This document shows, piece after piece, positions 8,575 to 17,860 of a stretch of DNA of 64,000 nt. The stretch's first letter is position 1. Each line of letters starts with the position of its first letter. The stretch lies in assembly GCA_030149245.1 (NCBI GenBank), contig JASBRX010000022.1:62001-126000 (forward strand), written 5' to 3'. The notes beneath the pieces are model-generated. The model was given only the letters and a program-made list of their open reading frames with translations. It did not search any database and was not told the origin of the DNA. Source of the stretch: Sphingomonas bacterium. GTDB taxonomy: Bacteria > Pseudomonadota > Alphaproteobacteria > Sphingomonadales > Sphingomonadaceae. Made by a program: the position numbers and the translations under genes.

Positions 8575-10133
8575 GGTTTCGCTGCCGCCAGCTGCCACGC
8601 CGCGCGGACCTGAAGCGCATAGACGCCGGAGAATTGCTTCAGCTCACGCTGCGCTGCCGGGCCATAGTCGGCAAAGGCGGCGGCGCGCTCCAGCCCGGCC
8701 TGGCCGACCGCGCGGAATTGCGACCGCGCGGTCGCCGGGTCGCCGCTCAGCAGCTTGAGCATTCCCCAGGTCAACTCCGCCTGGACCCGGTCGATATGCG
8801 TCGGGGCGAGGCCGGCGCGGATGATCGTCAGACCGCGTTCGATCGTCGCGATCGATTGCGGATCGCCCTGGCGCAGCTGCGTCATGCCGGTGAACAGCAG
8901 CACCCGGCCATATTGCGGGTGCTTTTCCCCGACCGAATCGCGCACGGAAAACTCGGCGGTGCTTAGCGCGCCGGCGGCTTCTTTGAGCTTGCCCTGAAGC
9001 AGCAGATTTTCGCCATAGCGCAGCCAGGCGGCCGCGGTTTCGGGGTGTTGGGCAAAGAGCTTGCCCCGCAATGCCCACGCCCCCGTACGCCGCAGCGGTT
9101 CTGCCTCGGCGTAACGGCCCAGCGCCTCGAGCAGCGTCGCAATTGCGAGTTGCGCGCGGGCGGTGTCGACATGCTTCTCGCCCAGCTTTTCGGTGCGCAG
9201 TGCCAGCGCAGTGCGGGCGAAGGCGAGGCCGTCCTCGGGTGCCACCACGGCCGCAAGATCGAGATAGACGCGCGCGGACTGGAGCGGGTCGGCGCGGCTC
9301 GCAGTGAGGCGGCTAAGGAGGTCTCGACCCAGCGCTTCGGCTTCCTGACGGCGGTCCATTCGGGTCAACAGCTGCATGATACGCGTGTCGGCATCGATCC
9401 GTGCGGCCGGATCGCGCAGCCGCGCACGCGCATCGCGATAGAGCGGCTCCGCCGCGTCGAACCGACCGAGCTGCGTATGCGAGTCGGCAAGTGTCAGCGC
9501 CAGTGAGACGGTGAGCGGGTCGGCGGGGCCATAGGCGGCCAGTGCCTCGTCATAGGCCTCGCGCGCGGGCTTTGCCCCTTCGTCGGGAGACGGGGAGTCG
9601 GTGAATGCCGCAGCGTGCTTGCCCTTGGCGCGCGAGCGCCAGCGCTTGTCGGCATCACCCCGGCCATGTTCTTCGAGCAGCGCGACAGTGCTGCCATAAT
9701 TCTCCGCAGCCTCACGATAGATACGGCCCGAGGCGAGGGCCGCGTCGCCGAGCACTTCGCTGGCCTCGGCAAGGTCGATCCAGAGGCGGCGGACCTGTTC
9801 CTCGCCACGCACAAGTGCCGCTGCATCCGCAGGGGTGATGGTGCCATTGCGGCGACGGAAATCGAGCGGCGCAACGCGGTCTTCCGCAGCATCATGCGCG
9901 CCTGTAACGGCGCGGCGGGCTGCCTGAGCGAGGGTGTGCGCGGCGGCGGGGTCGGTGGCGAGCAGAGCGCGGGCGCGGGCGAGCTGGAGCGCGAAACAGC
10001 GGTCGGCTGGTTCCGGCTTTGCGAGGCACGCGTCGAGCGCCGCCTGAACCTTGTCTGCAGCTTTTGGAACTGGCGCGCGTTCGGACGCCAGCGCCGGGGC
10101 GGTGACAAGCAGCAGGAAAAGCAGCATGCGCAT
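8571..10133 (-). CDS. Exported tetratricopeptide-repeat protein
   Basis: A 520-residue protein with a Sec signal peptide (MRMLLFLLLVTAPALAS, cleavage near residue 17) and a body of helix pairs that read as degenerate TPR units. Examples are YDEALAAYGPADPLTVSLALTLADSHTQ, GRFDAAEPLYRDARARL, and a Kinesin-light-chain-like repeat LRTEKLGEKHVDTARAQLA; the last two motifs recur near residue 400 as SVGEKHPQYGRVLLF. TPR arrays of this type bind partner proteins, here presumably in the periplasm. No enzymatic domain is visible. It ends convergently on gshA with a 4-base overlap and has no obvious operon partner. Confidence 0.8.
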   Translation of the reverse strand: MRMLLFLLLVTAPALASERAPVPKAADKVQAALDACLAKPEPADRCFALQLARARALLATDPAAAHTLAQAARRAVTGAHDAAEDRVAPLDFRRRNGTITPADAAALVRGEEQVRRLWIDLAEASEVLGDAALASGRIYREAAENYGSTVALLEEHGRGDADKRWRSRAKGKHAAAFTDSPSPDEGAKPAREAYDEALAAYGPADPLTVSLALTLADSHTQLGRFDAAEPLYRDARARLRDPAARIDADTRIMQLLTRMDRRQEAEALGRDLLSRLTASRADPLQSARVYLDLAAVVAPEDGLAFARTALALRTEKLGEKHVDTARAQLAIATLLEALGRYAEAEPLRRTGAWALRGKLFAQHPETAAAWLRYGENLLLQGKLKEAAGALSTAEFSVRDSVGEKHPQYGRVLLFTGMTQLRQGDPQSIATIERGLTIIRAGLAPTHIDRVQAELTWGMLKLLSGDPATARSQFRAVGQAGLERAAAFADYGPAAQRELKQFSGVYALQVRAAWQLAAAKP

Positions 10134-10181
10134 GCGGGGCAGACTATCAGCCTGTCCCGTTCATGCCAGTGACAATCCCTG

Positions 10182-11192
10182 TCAGCCGATGCGCAGCCCC
10201 ATCGCCTGCTGCACGTCGCGCAACAGCGGTGCGGCGAGGGTGGCGGCGCGTTGCGCGCCGTTGCGCAGTTCGGCATCGACCGCGCCCTTGTCGGCGATCA
10301 GGCGGACCATTTCGTCGCGGATCGGCCCGAGCTTTGCGACGGCAAGGTCGGCGAGCGCGGGCTTGAAGCTGCCAAAACCCTGCCCGGCATATTCGGCGAC
10401 GACATCCTCCGGCGTGCGGTCGGCGAGCGCGGCGAAGATGGTGACGAGGTTCTTTGCCTCGGGCCGGTCCTTGAGCGACTCCCAGGTCTCGCCCATCGGC
10501 TCCGGGTCGGTCTTCGCCTTGCGGAATTTCTGGGCGATCGCGTCGTCGTCATCGACGAGGTTGATCCGCGCCGCGTCGGACGGGTTCGACTTGGACATTT
10601 TCTGCGTCGCATCGCGCAGCGACATGATGCGTGGCGCGGCCTTGCTGATCAGCGGTTCGGGTTCGAGCAGCAGGTCGGTCTTATAGTCGAGGTTGAACTT
10701 GGCGGCGATGTCGCGCGCCAGCTCCAGATGCTGTTTCTGGTCCTCGCCGACCGGAACGTGCGTCGCGCGATAGAGCAGGACGTCGGCGGCCATCAGCACG
10801 GGGTAGTCGTACAGTCCGACGCTCGCGCCCTCACGGTTCTTGCCCGCCTTGTCCTTGAACTGGGTCATGCGGTTGAGCCAGCCGACGCGCGCGACATTGT
10901 TGAGCAGCCAGGCCAGCTCGCTATGCGCGGGGACGCGCGCCTGGTTGAACAGGATCGAGCGGGTCGGATCGATGCCGCTGGCGATCATCGCGGCGCTCAC
11001 CTCGAACGTGCTGTCGGTGATCGCCGCCGGCTCGCTCCATTCGGTCAGCGCGTGGAGGTCGGCGATGAAGTACATCGACTCGCCGCCCGCCGCCTCGACA
11101 TCGGCCTGCATGCCGACCCATTGCTTGATCGCGCCGAGATAGTTGCCGAGGTGGAGATTGCCGGTTGGCTTGATGCCGGAAACGACGCGCAT
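10182..11192 (-). CDS. trpS: Tryptophanyl-tRNA synthetase
   Basis: A 336-residue class I aminoacyl-tRNA synthetase charging tRNA-Trp. The HIGH-type motif appears as [12 protein letters not shown] at residues 10-21, and the KMSKS motif is intact in [12 protein letters not shown] near residue 200. The length fits bacterial TrpS (about 330-340). I start at the ATG at 11192, giving [12 protein letters not shown], the usual N-terminus; an ATG four codons upstream is less likely. murJ ends 15 bases upstream on the same strand, so murJ-trpS is likely one transcript, an arrangement common in alphaproteobacteria. Confidence 0.96.
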   Translation of the reverse strand: MRVVSGIKPTGNLHLGNYLGAIKQWVGMQADVEAAGGESMYFIADLHALTEWSEPAAITDSTFEVSAAMIASGIDPTRSILFNQARVPAHSELAWLLNNVARVGWLNRMTQFKDKAGKNREGASVGLYDYPVLMAADVLLYRATHVPVGEDQKQHLELARDIAAKFNLDYKTDLLLEPEPLISKAAPRIMSLRDATQKMSKSNPSDAARINLVDDDDAIAQKFRKAKTDPEPMGETWESLKDRPEAKNLVTIFAALADRTPEDVVAEYAGQGFGSFKPALADLAVAKLGPIRDEMVRLIADKGAVDAELRNGAQRAATLAAPLLRDVQQAMGLRIG

Positions 11193-11207
11193 GAGAGAGT
11201 CCAAACC

Positions 11208-12773
11208 TTAAGTTGCTTTGCGGCGCACGAGCGCCTTGATGTCACTCGGCCGGAATGCGCCGGTGAGGAAACATGCGGCTGCGTAAACGATGCAGCCTGC
11301 GCCGACCAGTATCAGCATCGCGGTGGTGCGGATCGTCCAGGTGCCGCTGGTGTAGGGCGTGAACAGGTCGTTGAGGAAGAACATCACCGCGCCCATCGCG
11401 ACCGCCGCGCCGACCAGCCGCCAGACGCGGCGGCGCAACTGCGGATCGGCGTCGAAATGGCCGCGCTTGACCAATGTGCGGTAGAGCAGGGCGACATTGA
11501 CCCAGGCAGCGATCGCCGTGGCGAGCGGCGGGCCCATATGCTTGAGCGGGACGATCAGCGCGAGGTTGAGCACCAGATTGATGCCGATCGAGATCATCGC
11601 ATAGCGCACCGGCGTCTTGGTATCCGACCGCGCATAGAAGCCCGGCGTCAGCACCTTGACCAGGATGTAGGCGGGCAGCCCGACCGAGAAGGCGGCGAGC
11701 GCCTGTGCGGTGGCGCGGCTGTCCTCGGGGGTGAAGGCGCCATGCTGGAACAAGGCGGCGACGATCGGCACGCCGCACACCACCAACGCGACGGTGGCGG
11801 GGAGGGTGAGGAACAGCGCCAGCTCCATCCCGCGATTCTGCGTGTGCATCGCCGCGCCGTCATTCCCTGCACCCAGCTGGCGCGCGATGGTGGGCAGCAG
11901 CACGGTGCCCAGCCCGATCCCGATCAGCCCGAGCGGGAGCTGGTTCAGCCGGTCGGCATAATAGATGTACGACACCGACCCCTCGACCAGCAGGCTGGCG
12001 GCGAGCGCGGTCGAGATGACGAGATTGATCTGATACGCCCCCGCACCCGCCGCAGCGGGGCCGATCAGCTTGAGCAGCTTCTTCACGTCCGGGGTCAGGC
12101 GGGGGAGGCGCAGCTTCAGCTTCACGCCTGCGGCGCGGCAGGCGAGGATCAGCCACAGCAGCTGGAGCACGCCCGATACGGTCACCGCAATCGCCTGATT
12201 GCGCGCGGTCAGCAGCGTGTCGTCGGTGTGGAAGAAGAGCAGCGCCACGATCAGCGTCGCGTTGAGCAGGATTGGTGCTGCGGCATTCACCCAGAATTTG
12301 TTGAGCGAATTGAGGATGCCGCCGAGCAATGAGACGAGGCTGATCAGCAGCAGATAGGGAAAGGTGATCCGCGATAGCTCGACCGCATAGGCGAACTCGC
12401 CGGGGCTGGCCTCATTGAACCCGCCCGACAACGCCCACACCACCGGGAACGCGGCGATTTCCATCACTGCGGTGATCAGGATCAGGATCGGCAGGAGAAC
12501 CGACAGCGCCTCTTCCGCGAACGAGAGGGCGGATTTGGTGTCGCCACCCGCTTCGCCGACCTTCTTGCTGAACATCGGCACGAAGGCGGCGCTGAACGCC
12601 CCTTCGGCGAACAGCGCGCGGAACAGGTTCGGGAGGCGGAAGGCGATCAGGAAGGCGTCGGACGCGAAGCTCGCGCCGACATAGCGCGCGAAAAGCGAGT
12701 CGCGGACCAGTCCCAGCACACGGCTGACGAGCGTCAGCCCGCCGATCGACCCGAGTGCCTTGACGAGATTCAT
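11208..12773 (-). CDS. murJ: Lipid II flippase MurJ (MviN)
   Basis: A 521-residue polytopic membrane protein of the MOP superfamily with about fourteen hydrophobic helices. It flips lipid-linked peptidoglycan precursor across the inner membrane. Typical features: GGLTLVSRVLGLVRDSLFA at the N-terminus, LPNLFRALFAEGAFSAAFVP around residues 50-70 (the charged inner-cavity region) and the GLPAYILVKVLTPGFYAR segment in the second half. The start is the ATG at 12773. A longer frame reaches 12821, but those 16 extra codons are simply translation of a palindromic repeat and should not be annotated as protein. Confidence 0.94.
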   Translation of the reverse strand: MNLVKALGSIGGLTLVSRVLGLVRDSLFARYVGASFASDAFLIAFRLPNLFRALFAEGAFSAAFVPMFSKKVGEAGGDTKSALSFAEEALSVLLPILILITAVMEIAAFPVVWALSGGFNEASPGEFAYAVELSRITFPYLLLISLVSLLGGILNSLNKFWVNAAAPILLNATLIVALLFFHTDDTLLTARNQAIAVTVSGVLQLLWLILACRAAGVKLKLRLPRLTPDVKKLLKLIGPAAAGAGAYQINLVISTALAASLLVEGSVSYIYYADRLNQLPLGLIGIGLGTVLLPTIARQLGAGNDGAAMHTQNRGMELALFLTLPATVALVVCGVPIVAALFQHGAFTPEDSRATAQALAAFSVGLPAYILVKVLTPGFYARSDTKTPVRYAMISIGINLVLNLALIVPLKHMGPPLATAIAAWVNVALLYRTLVKRGHFDADPQLRRRVWRLVGAAVAMGAVMFFLNDLFTPYTSGTWTIRTTAMLILVGAGCIVYAAACFLTGAFRPSDIKALVRRKAT

Positions 12774-12794
12774 CTGACTGACACCGCCACGTTC

Positions 12795-12888
12795 GTCATT
12801 CCCGCGAATGCGGGAATCCATTCAGGCTGCCTTATCGGATCGAGTCGCGCCATCACAGTCAATGGATCCCCGCCTTCGCGGGGATGAC
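12795..12888. repeat. Pair of inverted REP-like hairpins between secB and murJ
   Basis: Two palindromes face each other. The first, at 12795-12822, has the core CCCGCGAATGCGGG flanked by GTCATT and AATCCAT. The second, at 12861-12888, has ATCCCCGCCTTCGCGGGGAT flanked by AATGG and GAC. They are about 40 bases apart and in opposite orientation, as in bipartite REP/BIME elements. The flanks are partial complements of one another. They lie between two genes transcribed in the same direction and may end or process the secB transcript. Confidence 0.8.
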
Positions 12889-12916
12889 GTTGAGGGAATC
12901 GGCGGCTCGTCCGGGA

Positions 12917-13417
12917 TTACGCCTGGCCGGCCTCGCCGCCGAGCTGCGCCTGCGCGTCGTGCTGCGCGCGCTGCTGTTCGTACAGACCGTTGAAGTCGAT
13001 CGGCTCCAGCATCAGCGGCGGGAAGCCGCCGTCGCGGACGGCATCGGCCAGCACGCGGCGCGCAAATGGGAACAGCAGGCGCGGCGCTTCGCCGAGCAGG
13101 AAGGGCTGAAGATGTTCGTCGGGGACGTTGCGGATCGCGAACAGGCCCGAATAGGACAGGTCGACGATGAACGCGACCTGCTCTTCCATCGTTGCGCGGA
13201 CATCGATTTTCAGCGTCACTTCATGGACGTCCTGTGCCACTTCGGCCGCGCCGATGTTGAATTGAACGTCGAATGCGGGCTGGCCCTGCACCTGGTAAAT
13301 TGCCGGCGAGTTCGGATTCTCGAACGAGAAGTCCTTGATATATTGCGAGATCACGCCGACCGACGGGGCGGTATCGGCGCCGTTCGCCTGGGGTGCTGCG
13401 GTGTCGGGCGTATCCAT
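12917..13417 (-). CDS. secB: Export chaperone SecB
   Basis: A 166-residue tetrameric chaperone that keeps precursor proteins unfolded for SecA-dependent export. The core (YIKDFSFENPNSP near residues 26-38, then DVHEVTLKIDVRA, LSYSGLFAIRNVPDEHLQPFLLGEAPRLLFPFARRVLADAVRDGGFPPLMLEPIDF across the middle) is highly typical. The N-terminal 20 and C-terminal 15 residues are low-complexity tails. It is divergent from the Tim44-like gene, an arrangement repeatedly seen in alphaproteobacteria. Confidence 0.96.
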   Translation of the reverse strand: MDTPDTAAPQANGADTAPSVGVISQYIKDFSFENPNSPAIYQVQGQPAFDVQFNIGAAEVAQDVHEVTLKIDVRATMEEQVAFIVDLSYSGLFAIRNVPDEHLQPFLLGEAPRLLFPFARRVLADAVRDGGFPPLMLEPIDFNGLYEQQRAQHDAQAQLGGEAGQA

Positions 13418-13593
13418 GGTCGTGAAACTTCCTTTGCCTGTTCGGGATATTTGTCGCGGCGACCCGCGTTGCGATGACGGTCGCGACTAGCAGGGGCGCT
13501 TGAGCGTTTCAACGGGCGTGCACCGCGCAACAGACCGGATTTGAAACGCGGCGGTTTCCCGCCTATGTTGGAGCGAAGAAAGAAGGTGCCCAA

Positions 13594-14238
13594 GTGTATC
13601 TAGTGATCCTGTTTGCCGCGATTGCCGCGTTCCTCGCGCTCCGCCTCTACTCGGTGCTGGGCAAGCGCACCGGGCATGAGCAGCCGCTGCCCAAGCCGGC
13701 TGAAGAACGCGTCGGCGCGCCGCAGATGCCGCGCACGATCGACATGCCCGCCGAAGTGCGTGACGCGGGTCCCCGCCCGCTTGAGAGCGGTGCCGAGGGC
13801 GGCCTTCGTGCGCTGGTCGCCGCCGACCCGTCGTTTGATGTGGGGCAGTTCGTCGAGGGCGCGAAATCGGCCTACCGCATGATCCTCGAGGCGTTCTGGA
13901 AGGGCGACCGCGAGACGCTCGACTGGCTGGTCGATGACAATGTGCGCCATGACTTCATTGCCGCGATTGACGCGCGCGAGGCGGCGGGCGAGACGCTCGA
14001 CAACCGTCTGATCAGCATCGAGCGCGCGACCATCTCCGACATCGCGCTCGACGGCCGCGTGGCGCGGATCACGGTCCGTTTCGACGCCGATATCGCGGCG
14101 ATCACCCGCGACAAGGACGGCAACGTCATCGCCGGGTCGCTGAGCGATGCGGTGCAGACGCATGACGCATGGACGTTCAGCCGCACGCTCGGCAGCGGCG
14201 ATCCGAACTGGAAGCTGAGCGACACCGACGAAGTTTGA
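13594..14238 (+). CDS. Tim44-like membrane-associated protein
   Basis: A 214-residue protein starting at GTG with AGAAGG upstream. A single N-terminal membrane segment (residues 1-20, VILFAAIAAFLALRLYSVLG) and a charged linker lead to a Tim44/MRPL45-type domain from about residue 80: FDVGQFVEGAKSAYRMILEAFWKGD, then the beta-rich part ending in DAWTFSRTLGSGDPNWKL. The family includes mitochondrial Tim44, a motor tether for protein import; bacterial versions are anchored in the inner membrane with unclear function. Its position between secB and mltA is conserved in related genomes and suggests an envelope role. Confidence 0.85.
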   Translation: MYLVILFAAIAAFLALRLYSVLGKRTGHEQPLPKPAEERVGAPQMPRTIDMPAEVRDAGPRPLESGAEGGLRALVAADPSFDVGQFVEGAKSAYRMILEAFWKGDRETLDWLVDDNVRHDFIAAIDAREAAGETLDNRLISIERATISDIALDGRVARITVRFDADIAAITRDKDGNVIAGSLSDAVQTHDAWTFSRTLGSGDPNWKLSDTDEV

Positions 14239-14260
14239 TCGGGCATAGAGGGGTTAGGTG

Positions 14261-15520
14261 ATGCGCGCTTGGGGGGTAGCGGCTTGCGCCGCGCTGTTGG
14301 GCGCGTGTTCGTCCGGGGTGGTTCCGGCGGGACGGCCCGCGACGGGCGGGGCGACACCTGCGCGCCCCGCACCTTCGTCCGGCGTTCCGGTGCGCCAGCC
14401 GGTTGCGGCGACACCGCTGACCCCGGCTCCCGCCGCACCCGTTCCGGCGGGCGTTACCACCGCTGCCGCCGCCGGGTTACTCGCAGGTCCGGCGGTCGAG
14501 GACCTGCCGATCACAATGGCTGCCGCAGCGCGTGCGCTCGGTGCATTCAAGCTGAGTTGCGCGACGCTGGTGCGGCGCACGGATGCGAGTGGGTTGACGC
14601 GCGGTGCGGACTGGCAACCGGCCTGTGATGCCGCGCGGACCACTCAGGACCGTGATGCCAGCCCCTTCTTCGCGCGGTATTTTGAGACGGTGCAGGTCGC
14701 CGACGGCAAGGCATTCGCGACCGGCTATTACGAACCCGAAATTGCCGGATCGCGCACCCGCCGCCCGGGCTATGAGGTGCCGGTCTATGGCCGTCCTGCC
14801 GATCTGGTCGATGTCGACCTGGGCAGCTTTACCGACACGCTCGAGGGCAAGTCGATCCGTGGCCGCGTCGATGGCACCAAGTTGGTCCCCTATCACGACC
14901 GTACCGCGATCGAGCAGGGCGCGCTCGCCGGGCGCGGGCTTGAGATTGCCTGGGCAGCGGACCCGGTCGAGCTGTTCTTCCTCCAGATCCAGGGTTCGGG
15001 CCGCCTGCGCCTGCCCGATGGCGGGGTGATGCGCATTGGCTATGCCAGCCAGAATGGGCGTGACTATACCGGGATCGGCAAGCTGATGCTCGACCGCGGG
15101 CTGGTGCAGCGTGGCCAGGCATCGATGCAGGGCATCATGGCGTATCTGCGCGCCAACCCCGAAGAGGGGAAGGCGATCATGCGCGAGAACAAGAGCTATG
15201 TGTTCTTCCGCGAGTTGACCGGGGCCGGGCCGCTCGGCGCGCTGGGGATTCCGGTGACCGCGCAGGCGACGGTCGCGACCGACCCGAAATTCGTGCCGCT
15301 GGGCGCGCCGGTGTTTCTGTCGATGGATCGCCAGGACGCCAATGGCCTGTGGATCGCGCAGGATACGGGCGGGGCGATCAAGGGCTCCAACCGGTTCGAC
15401 ACCTTCTGGGGTGCGGGCGACGATGCCCGTGCGATTGCCGGCGGCATGGCCGCGCGCGGCACCGCGTGGCTGTTGCTGCCCAAGGGGACGCTCGAGCGCC
15501 TCGGCGCCGCGCGCGACTGA
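14261..15520 (+). CDS. mltA: Membrane-bound lytic murein transglycosylase A, lipoprotein
   Basis: A 419-residue enzyme that cleaves peptidoglycan glycan strands with formation of 1,6-anhydro-muramic acid. The N-terminus is a lipoprotein signal with lipobox LGAC (Cys16), followed by a Pro/Ala/Thr-rich linker to about residue 90. The MltA domain shows FATGYYEPEIAGSR, FFLQIQGSGRLRLPDG and YASQNGRDYTGIGK, and the C-terminal 3D domain shows LWIAQDTGGAIKG and FDTFWGAGDDA with the conserved Asp residues. I use ATG 14261; a GTG codon sits immediately before it. smr follows after 3 bases, so they are cotranscribed. Confidence 0.93.
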   Translation: MRAWGVAACAALLGACSSGVVPAGRPATGGATPARPAPSSGVPVRQPVAATPLTPAPAAPVPAGVTTAAAAGLLAGPAVEDLPITMAAAARALGAFKLSCATLVRRTDASGLTRGADWQPACDAARTTQDRDASPFFARYFETVQVADGKAFATGYYEPEIAGSRTRRPGYEVPVYGRPADLVDVDLGSFTDTLEGKSIRGRVDGTKLVPYHDRTAIEQGALAGRGLEIAWAADPVELFFLQIQGSGRLRLPDGGVMRIGYASQNGRDYTGIGKLMLDRGLVQRGQASMQGIMAYLRANPEEGKAIMRENKSYVFFRELTGAGPLGALGIPVTAQATVATDPKFVPLGAPVFLSMDRQDANGLWIAQDTGGAIKGSNRFDTFWGAGDDARAIAGGMAARGTAWLLLPKGTLERLGAARD

Positions 15521-15523
15521 TCC

Positions 15524-16111
15524 ATGGCCCGCCCACCGCGCGCGCTTTCGCCCGAGGAACGGGCGCTGTGGCAGCGCGTGATTTCCAGTGTGACGCCGAT
15601 TGCGCGGGCCAAGCCGGTCCCAGCCCCGCCCGTCGTGCCCTTTGCCGCACCGGTGGCTGCGCCTGCACCTGATCCAGAACCGTCGAAACGGGTGAAGGGC
15701 CGGGTCCCGCCGCCGCGCCAGCCTGCTCCGCCACCCCCCAAGCCGCCGCGCGACACGCTGGACGGCGGTTGGGACCGGCGCCTGTCGCGCGGGCTGGTGG
15801 CGCCGGAAAGTTCGATCGACCTGCACGGTCATACGCTGGCCAGCGCGCATGCGCTGCTCGACCAGGGGCTCGCGCGCGCGATTGCGCGTGGCGACCGGGT
15901 GTTGCTGCTGATCACTGGCAAGCCGCCGCGTCCGGAGTCGGAGCGGCCGCACGCGCGCGGTGCGATCCGGGCTGCGGTGGGGGACTGGCTTGCCGCATCG
16001 CGCCATGCCGACGCTATCGCCGCCGTGCGCCCCGCGCACCCGCGCCACGGCGGTCAGGGCGCGCTCTATATCATCCTGCGTCGATTTCGGTCGCCCGCTC
16101 GAAATTTTTAA
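15524..16111 (+). CDS. Smr-domain protein
   Basis: A 195-residue protein with a Pro/Ala-rich N-terminal half (residues 25-85) and a C-terminal Smr domain. The Smr signatures are SSIDLHGHTLASAHALLD near residue 97 and the later LLITGKPPRP and RHGGQGALYIILRR. Smr domains, also found at the end of MutS2, nick or bind nucleic acids, with recent work on ribosome rescue in some members. The position directly after mltA is a known alphaproteobacterial arrangement with no clear functional link. No signal peptide is seen; it should be cytosolic. Confidence 0.88.
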   Translation: MARPPRALSPEERALWQRVISSVTPIARAKPVPAPPVVPFAAPVAAPAPDPEPSKRVKGRVPPPRQPAPPPPKPPRDTLDGGWDRRLSRGLVAPESSIDLHGHTLASAHALLDQGLARAIARGDRVLLLITGKPPRPESERPHARGAIRAAVGDWLAASRHADAIAAVRPAHPRHGGQGALYIILRRFRSPARNF

Positions 16112-16180
16112 CTCTTTGCCTGCATACCCATTTCCAAGAAGCCGGATGGTCCGGCTGGCGTGGGGGATCGCGCAACCGCA

Positions 16181-17857
16181 ATGGACGGATTTTCGCTCAA
16201 AAGCCGCGCGATTGCGTTCGCGCTGTGTGCGGGGGCGTTCGTCTTCATTCTTGCGCTCGCCGCCACCACGCGCGGACCGTTCGACGTGGCGAGTGCGAGC
16301 CGCGCACTGATTGCAGCGATCATCTGTGCCGCGATGTGCTGGGCCTATGCCGAGCGCACCATCGCCTCGACTGCGGCAGCGATCGACGCCGCGATCGAGC
16401 GGCTGACCCGCGCCGCCAATGGCGACCTGCAAAGTGAAATTCCGGAAGAGGTGGAGCAGTGCGTCCCGCCGCTGGCGCGGGCGATGGACGGCCTGTTCCG
16501 CCAGCTGCACAGCAATCTGGACAGCGTCCAGCGACTGGCGCTGTACGACCCGGTCACCGGCCTGCCCAACCGCACGCATTTCCGCCGCAGCTGCGAGCGG
16601 ATGCTGGCCGAGCTGCCGCAGGATGCGATGGCGGCATTGTTCTTCATCGATCTCGACCGGTTCAAGGCGGTCAATGATACGCTGGGCCATGCCGTCGGCG
16701 ATCAGCTGCTGGGCATGGTCGCGAACCGGCTGCGCGCGGTGGCCGACCGCTTCGCGATCGAGGGCGATGCGCGTCAGCCGCTGATCGGCCGCCTGTCGGG
16801 CGACGAGTTCACCATCTATTTCCCCGAGCTGGGCCATGTCCGTGACGCCGATCGCGTCGGGCGCGGCATCCTGTTTGCGCTGTCCGAACCCTTCGATCTT
16901 GCTGATCAGGAAGTGTCGATCGGCGCGTCGGTCGGCATCGCGATCCGGCCCGAACATGGCACGTCGCTGACCGACCTGATGCGCGCCGCCGACGCGGCGA
17001 TGTACCACGCCAAGGCCAAGGGTCGCGGGCGCGCCGAGCATTTCACCGACCACATCGCCAACGAGATCGCCGAGCGCGCGTTGCTGGAGAGCGACCTGCG
17101 CATGGCCGTCGAGCGCGACCAGTTCACTCTGGTCTATCAGCCGCAGATCAGCGCGATGGACGGCCGCATCGTCGCCGCCGAAGCGCTGTTGCGCTGGCAG
17201 CATCCGACGCGCGGGCTGTGCCTGCCGGGCAGCTTCATCGGGCGTGCCGAGGAAACGGGCCTGATCGTCGAGATCGGCGAATGGGTGGTCGAACATGTCG
17301 CCGCGACCATCGCGCGCTGGGGTGCGTTGGGGATCGAGCAGCGGATGGCGGTCAATATCAGCCCGCGCCAGCTCGATCACGCGGCCTTTTTCCGCCGGTT
17401 GCGTGAGGCGATGCAGGCCGCTGGTGCGCCCGCGCGGCTGCTGGAGCTGGAGATTACCGAGACGCTGGCGATGCACTGCTCGCGCGAGGTGATCGATGCG
17501 ATCGCGGCGCTGCGCAGCGACGGCGCGACGGTGGCGGTGGACGATTTCGGCACCGGCTATTCGAACCTCGCCCGCCTGCGCGACCTTCCGCTCGACCGCG
17601 TGAAGCTCGACCGCAGCCTGGTCGAAAATGTAGCGACCAGCGCCGAGGCGCGCACCATCGCGCACGCCGTGATCGGCCTGATCCACGGCATCGGGTGCGA
17701 GGTCGTGGCCGAGGGGATCGAGACCGAGGCGCAGCTGGAAGTGCTGCGTGTGATCGGCTGCGATATTCTGCAGGGCTATGTCATCGCCAAGCCGATGGCT
17801 GAGAATGCGTTTCTCGAATGGGCGAGCGCTGCGCCGCGACTGGCATTGCGGGCGTAA
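16181..17857 (+). CDS. Membrane GGDEF-EAL protein (cyclic di-GMP turnover)
   Basis: A 558-residue two-domain signalling protein. Two hydrophobic helices (about 10-28 and 42-56) form a short membrane hairpin with little periplasmic sequence between them, followed by a HAMP-like helix. The diguanylate cyclase domain spans about 118-285, with DLDRFKAVNDTLGH and an SGDEF signature at 206-210 in place of GGDEF; no RxxD inhibitory site is seen in front of it. The EAL domain spans about 305-550 and looks intact: EALLRW near 334, DDFGTGYSNL near 455 and EGIETEAQ near 515. I infer an active phosphodiesterase, with cyclase activity uncertain. The start could also be a GTG 21 bases upstream. Confidence 0.88.
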   Translation: MDGFSLKSRAIAFALCAGAFVFILALAATTRGPFDVASASRALIAAIICAAMCWAYAERTIASTAAAIDAAIERLTRAANGDLQSEIPEEVEQCVPPLARAMDGLFRQLHSNLDSVQRLALYDPVTGLPNRTHFRRSCERMLAELPQDAMAALFFIDLDRFKAVNDTLGHAVGDQLLGMVANRLRAVADRFAIEGDARQPLIGRLSGDEFTIYFPELGHVRDADRVGRGILFALSEPFDLADQEVSIGASVGIAIRPEHGTSLTDLMRAADAAMYHAKAKGRGRAEHFTDHIANEIAERALLESDLRMAVERDQFTLVYQPQISAMDGRIVAAEALLRWQHPTRGLCLPGSFIGRAEETGLIVEIGEWVVEHVAATIARWGALGIEQRMAVNISPRQLDHAAFFRRLREAMQAAGAPARLLELEITETLAMHCSREVIDAIAALRSDGATVAVDDFGTGYSNLARLRDLPLDRVKLDRSLVENVATSAEARTIAHAVIGLIHGIGCEVVAEGIETEAQLEVLRVIGCDILQGYVIAKPMAENAFLEWASAAPRLALRA

Positions 17858-17860
17858 GCC

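Noticed and set aside
10251..12332. A 693-codon open frame antisense to trpS and murJ
   Set aside because: Mirror frame of two well-supported genes; Asp/Arg/His-rich pseudo-protein without motifs or ribosome site.
14477..17686. A 1069-codon open frame antisense to mltA, smr and the GGDEF-EAL gene
   Set aside because: It is an antisense artefact of high-GC codon bias. Composition is rich in Arg, His, Gln and Asp with no domain, while the sense genes are fully convincing.
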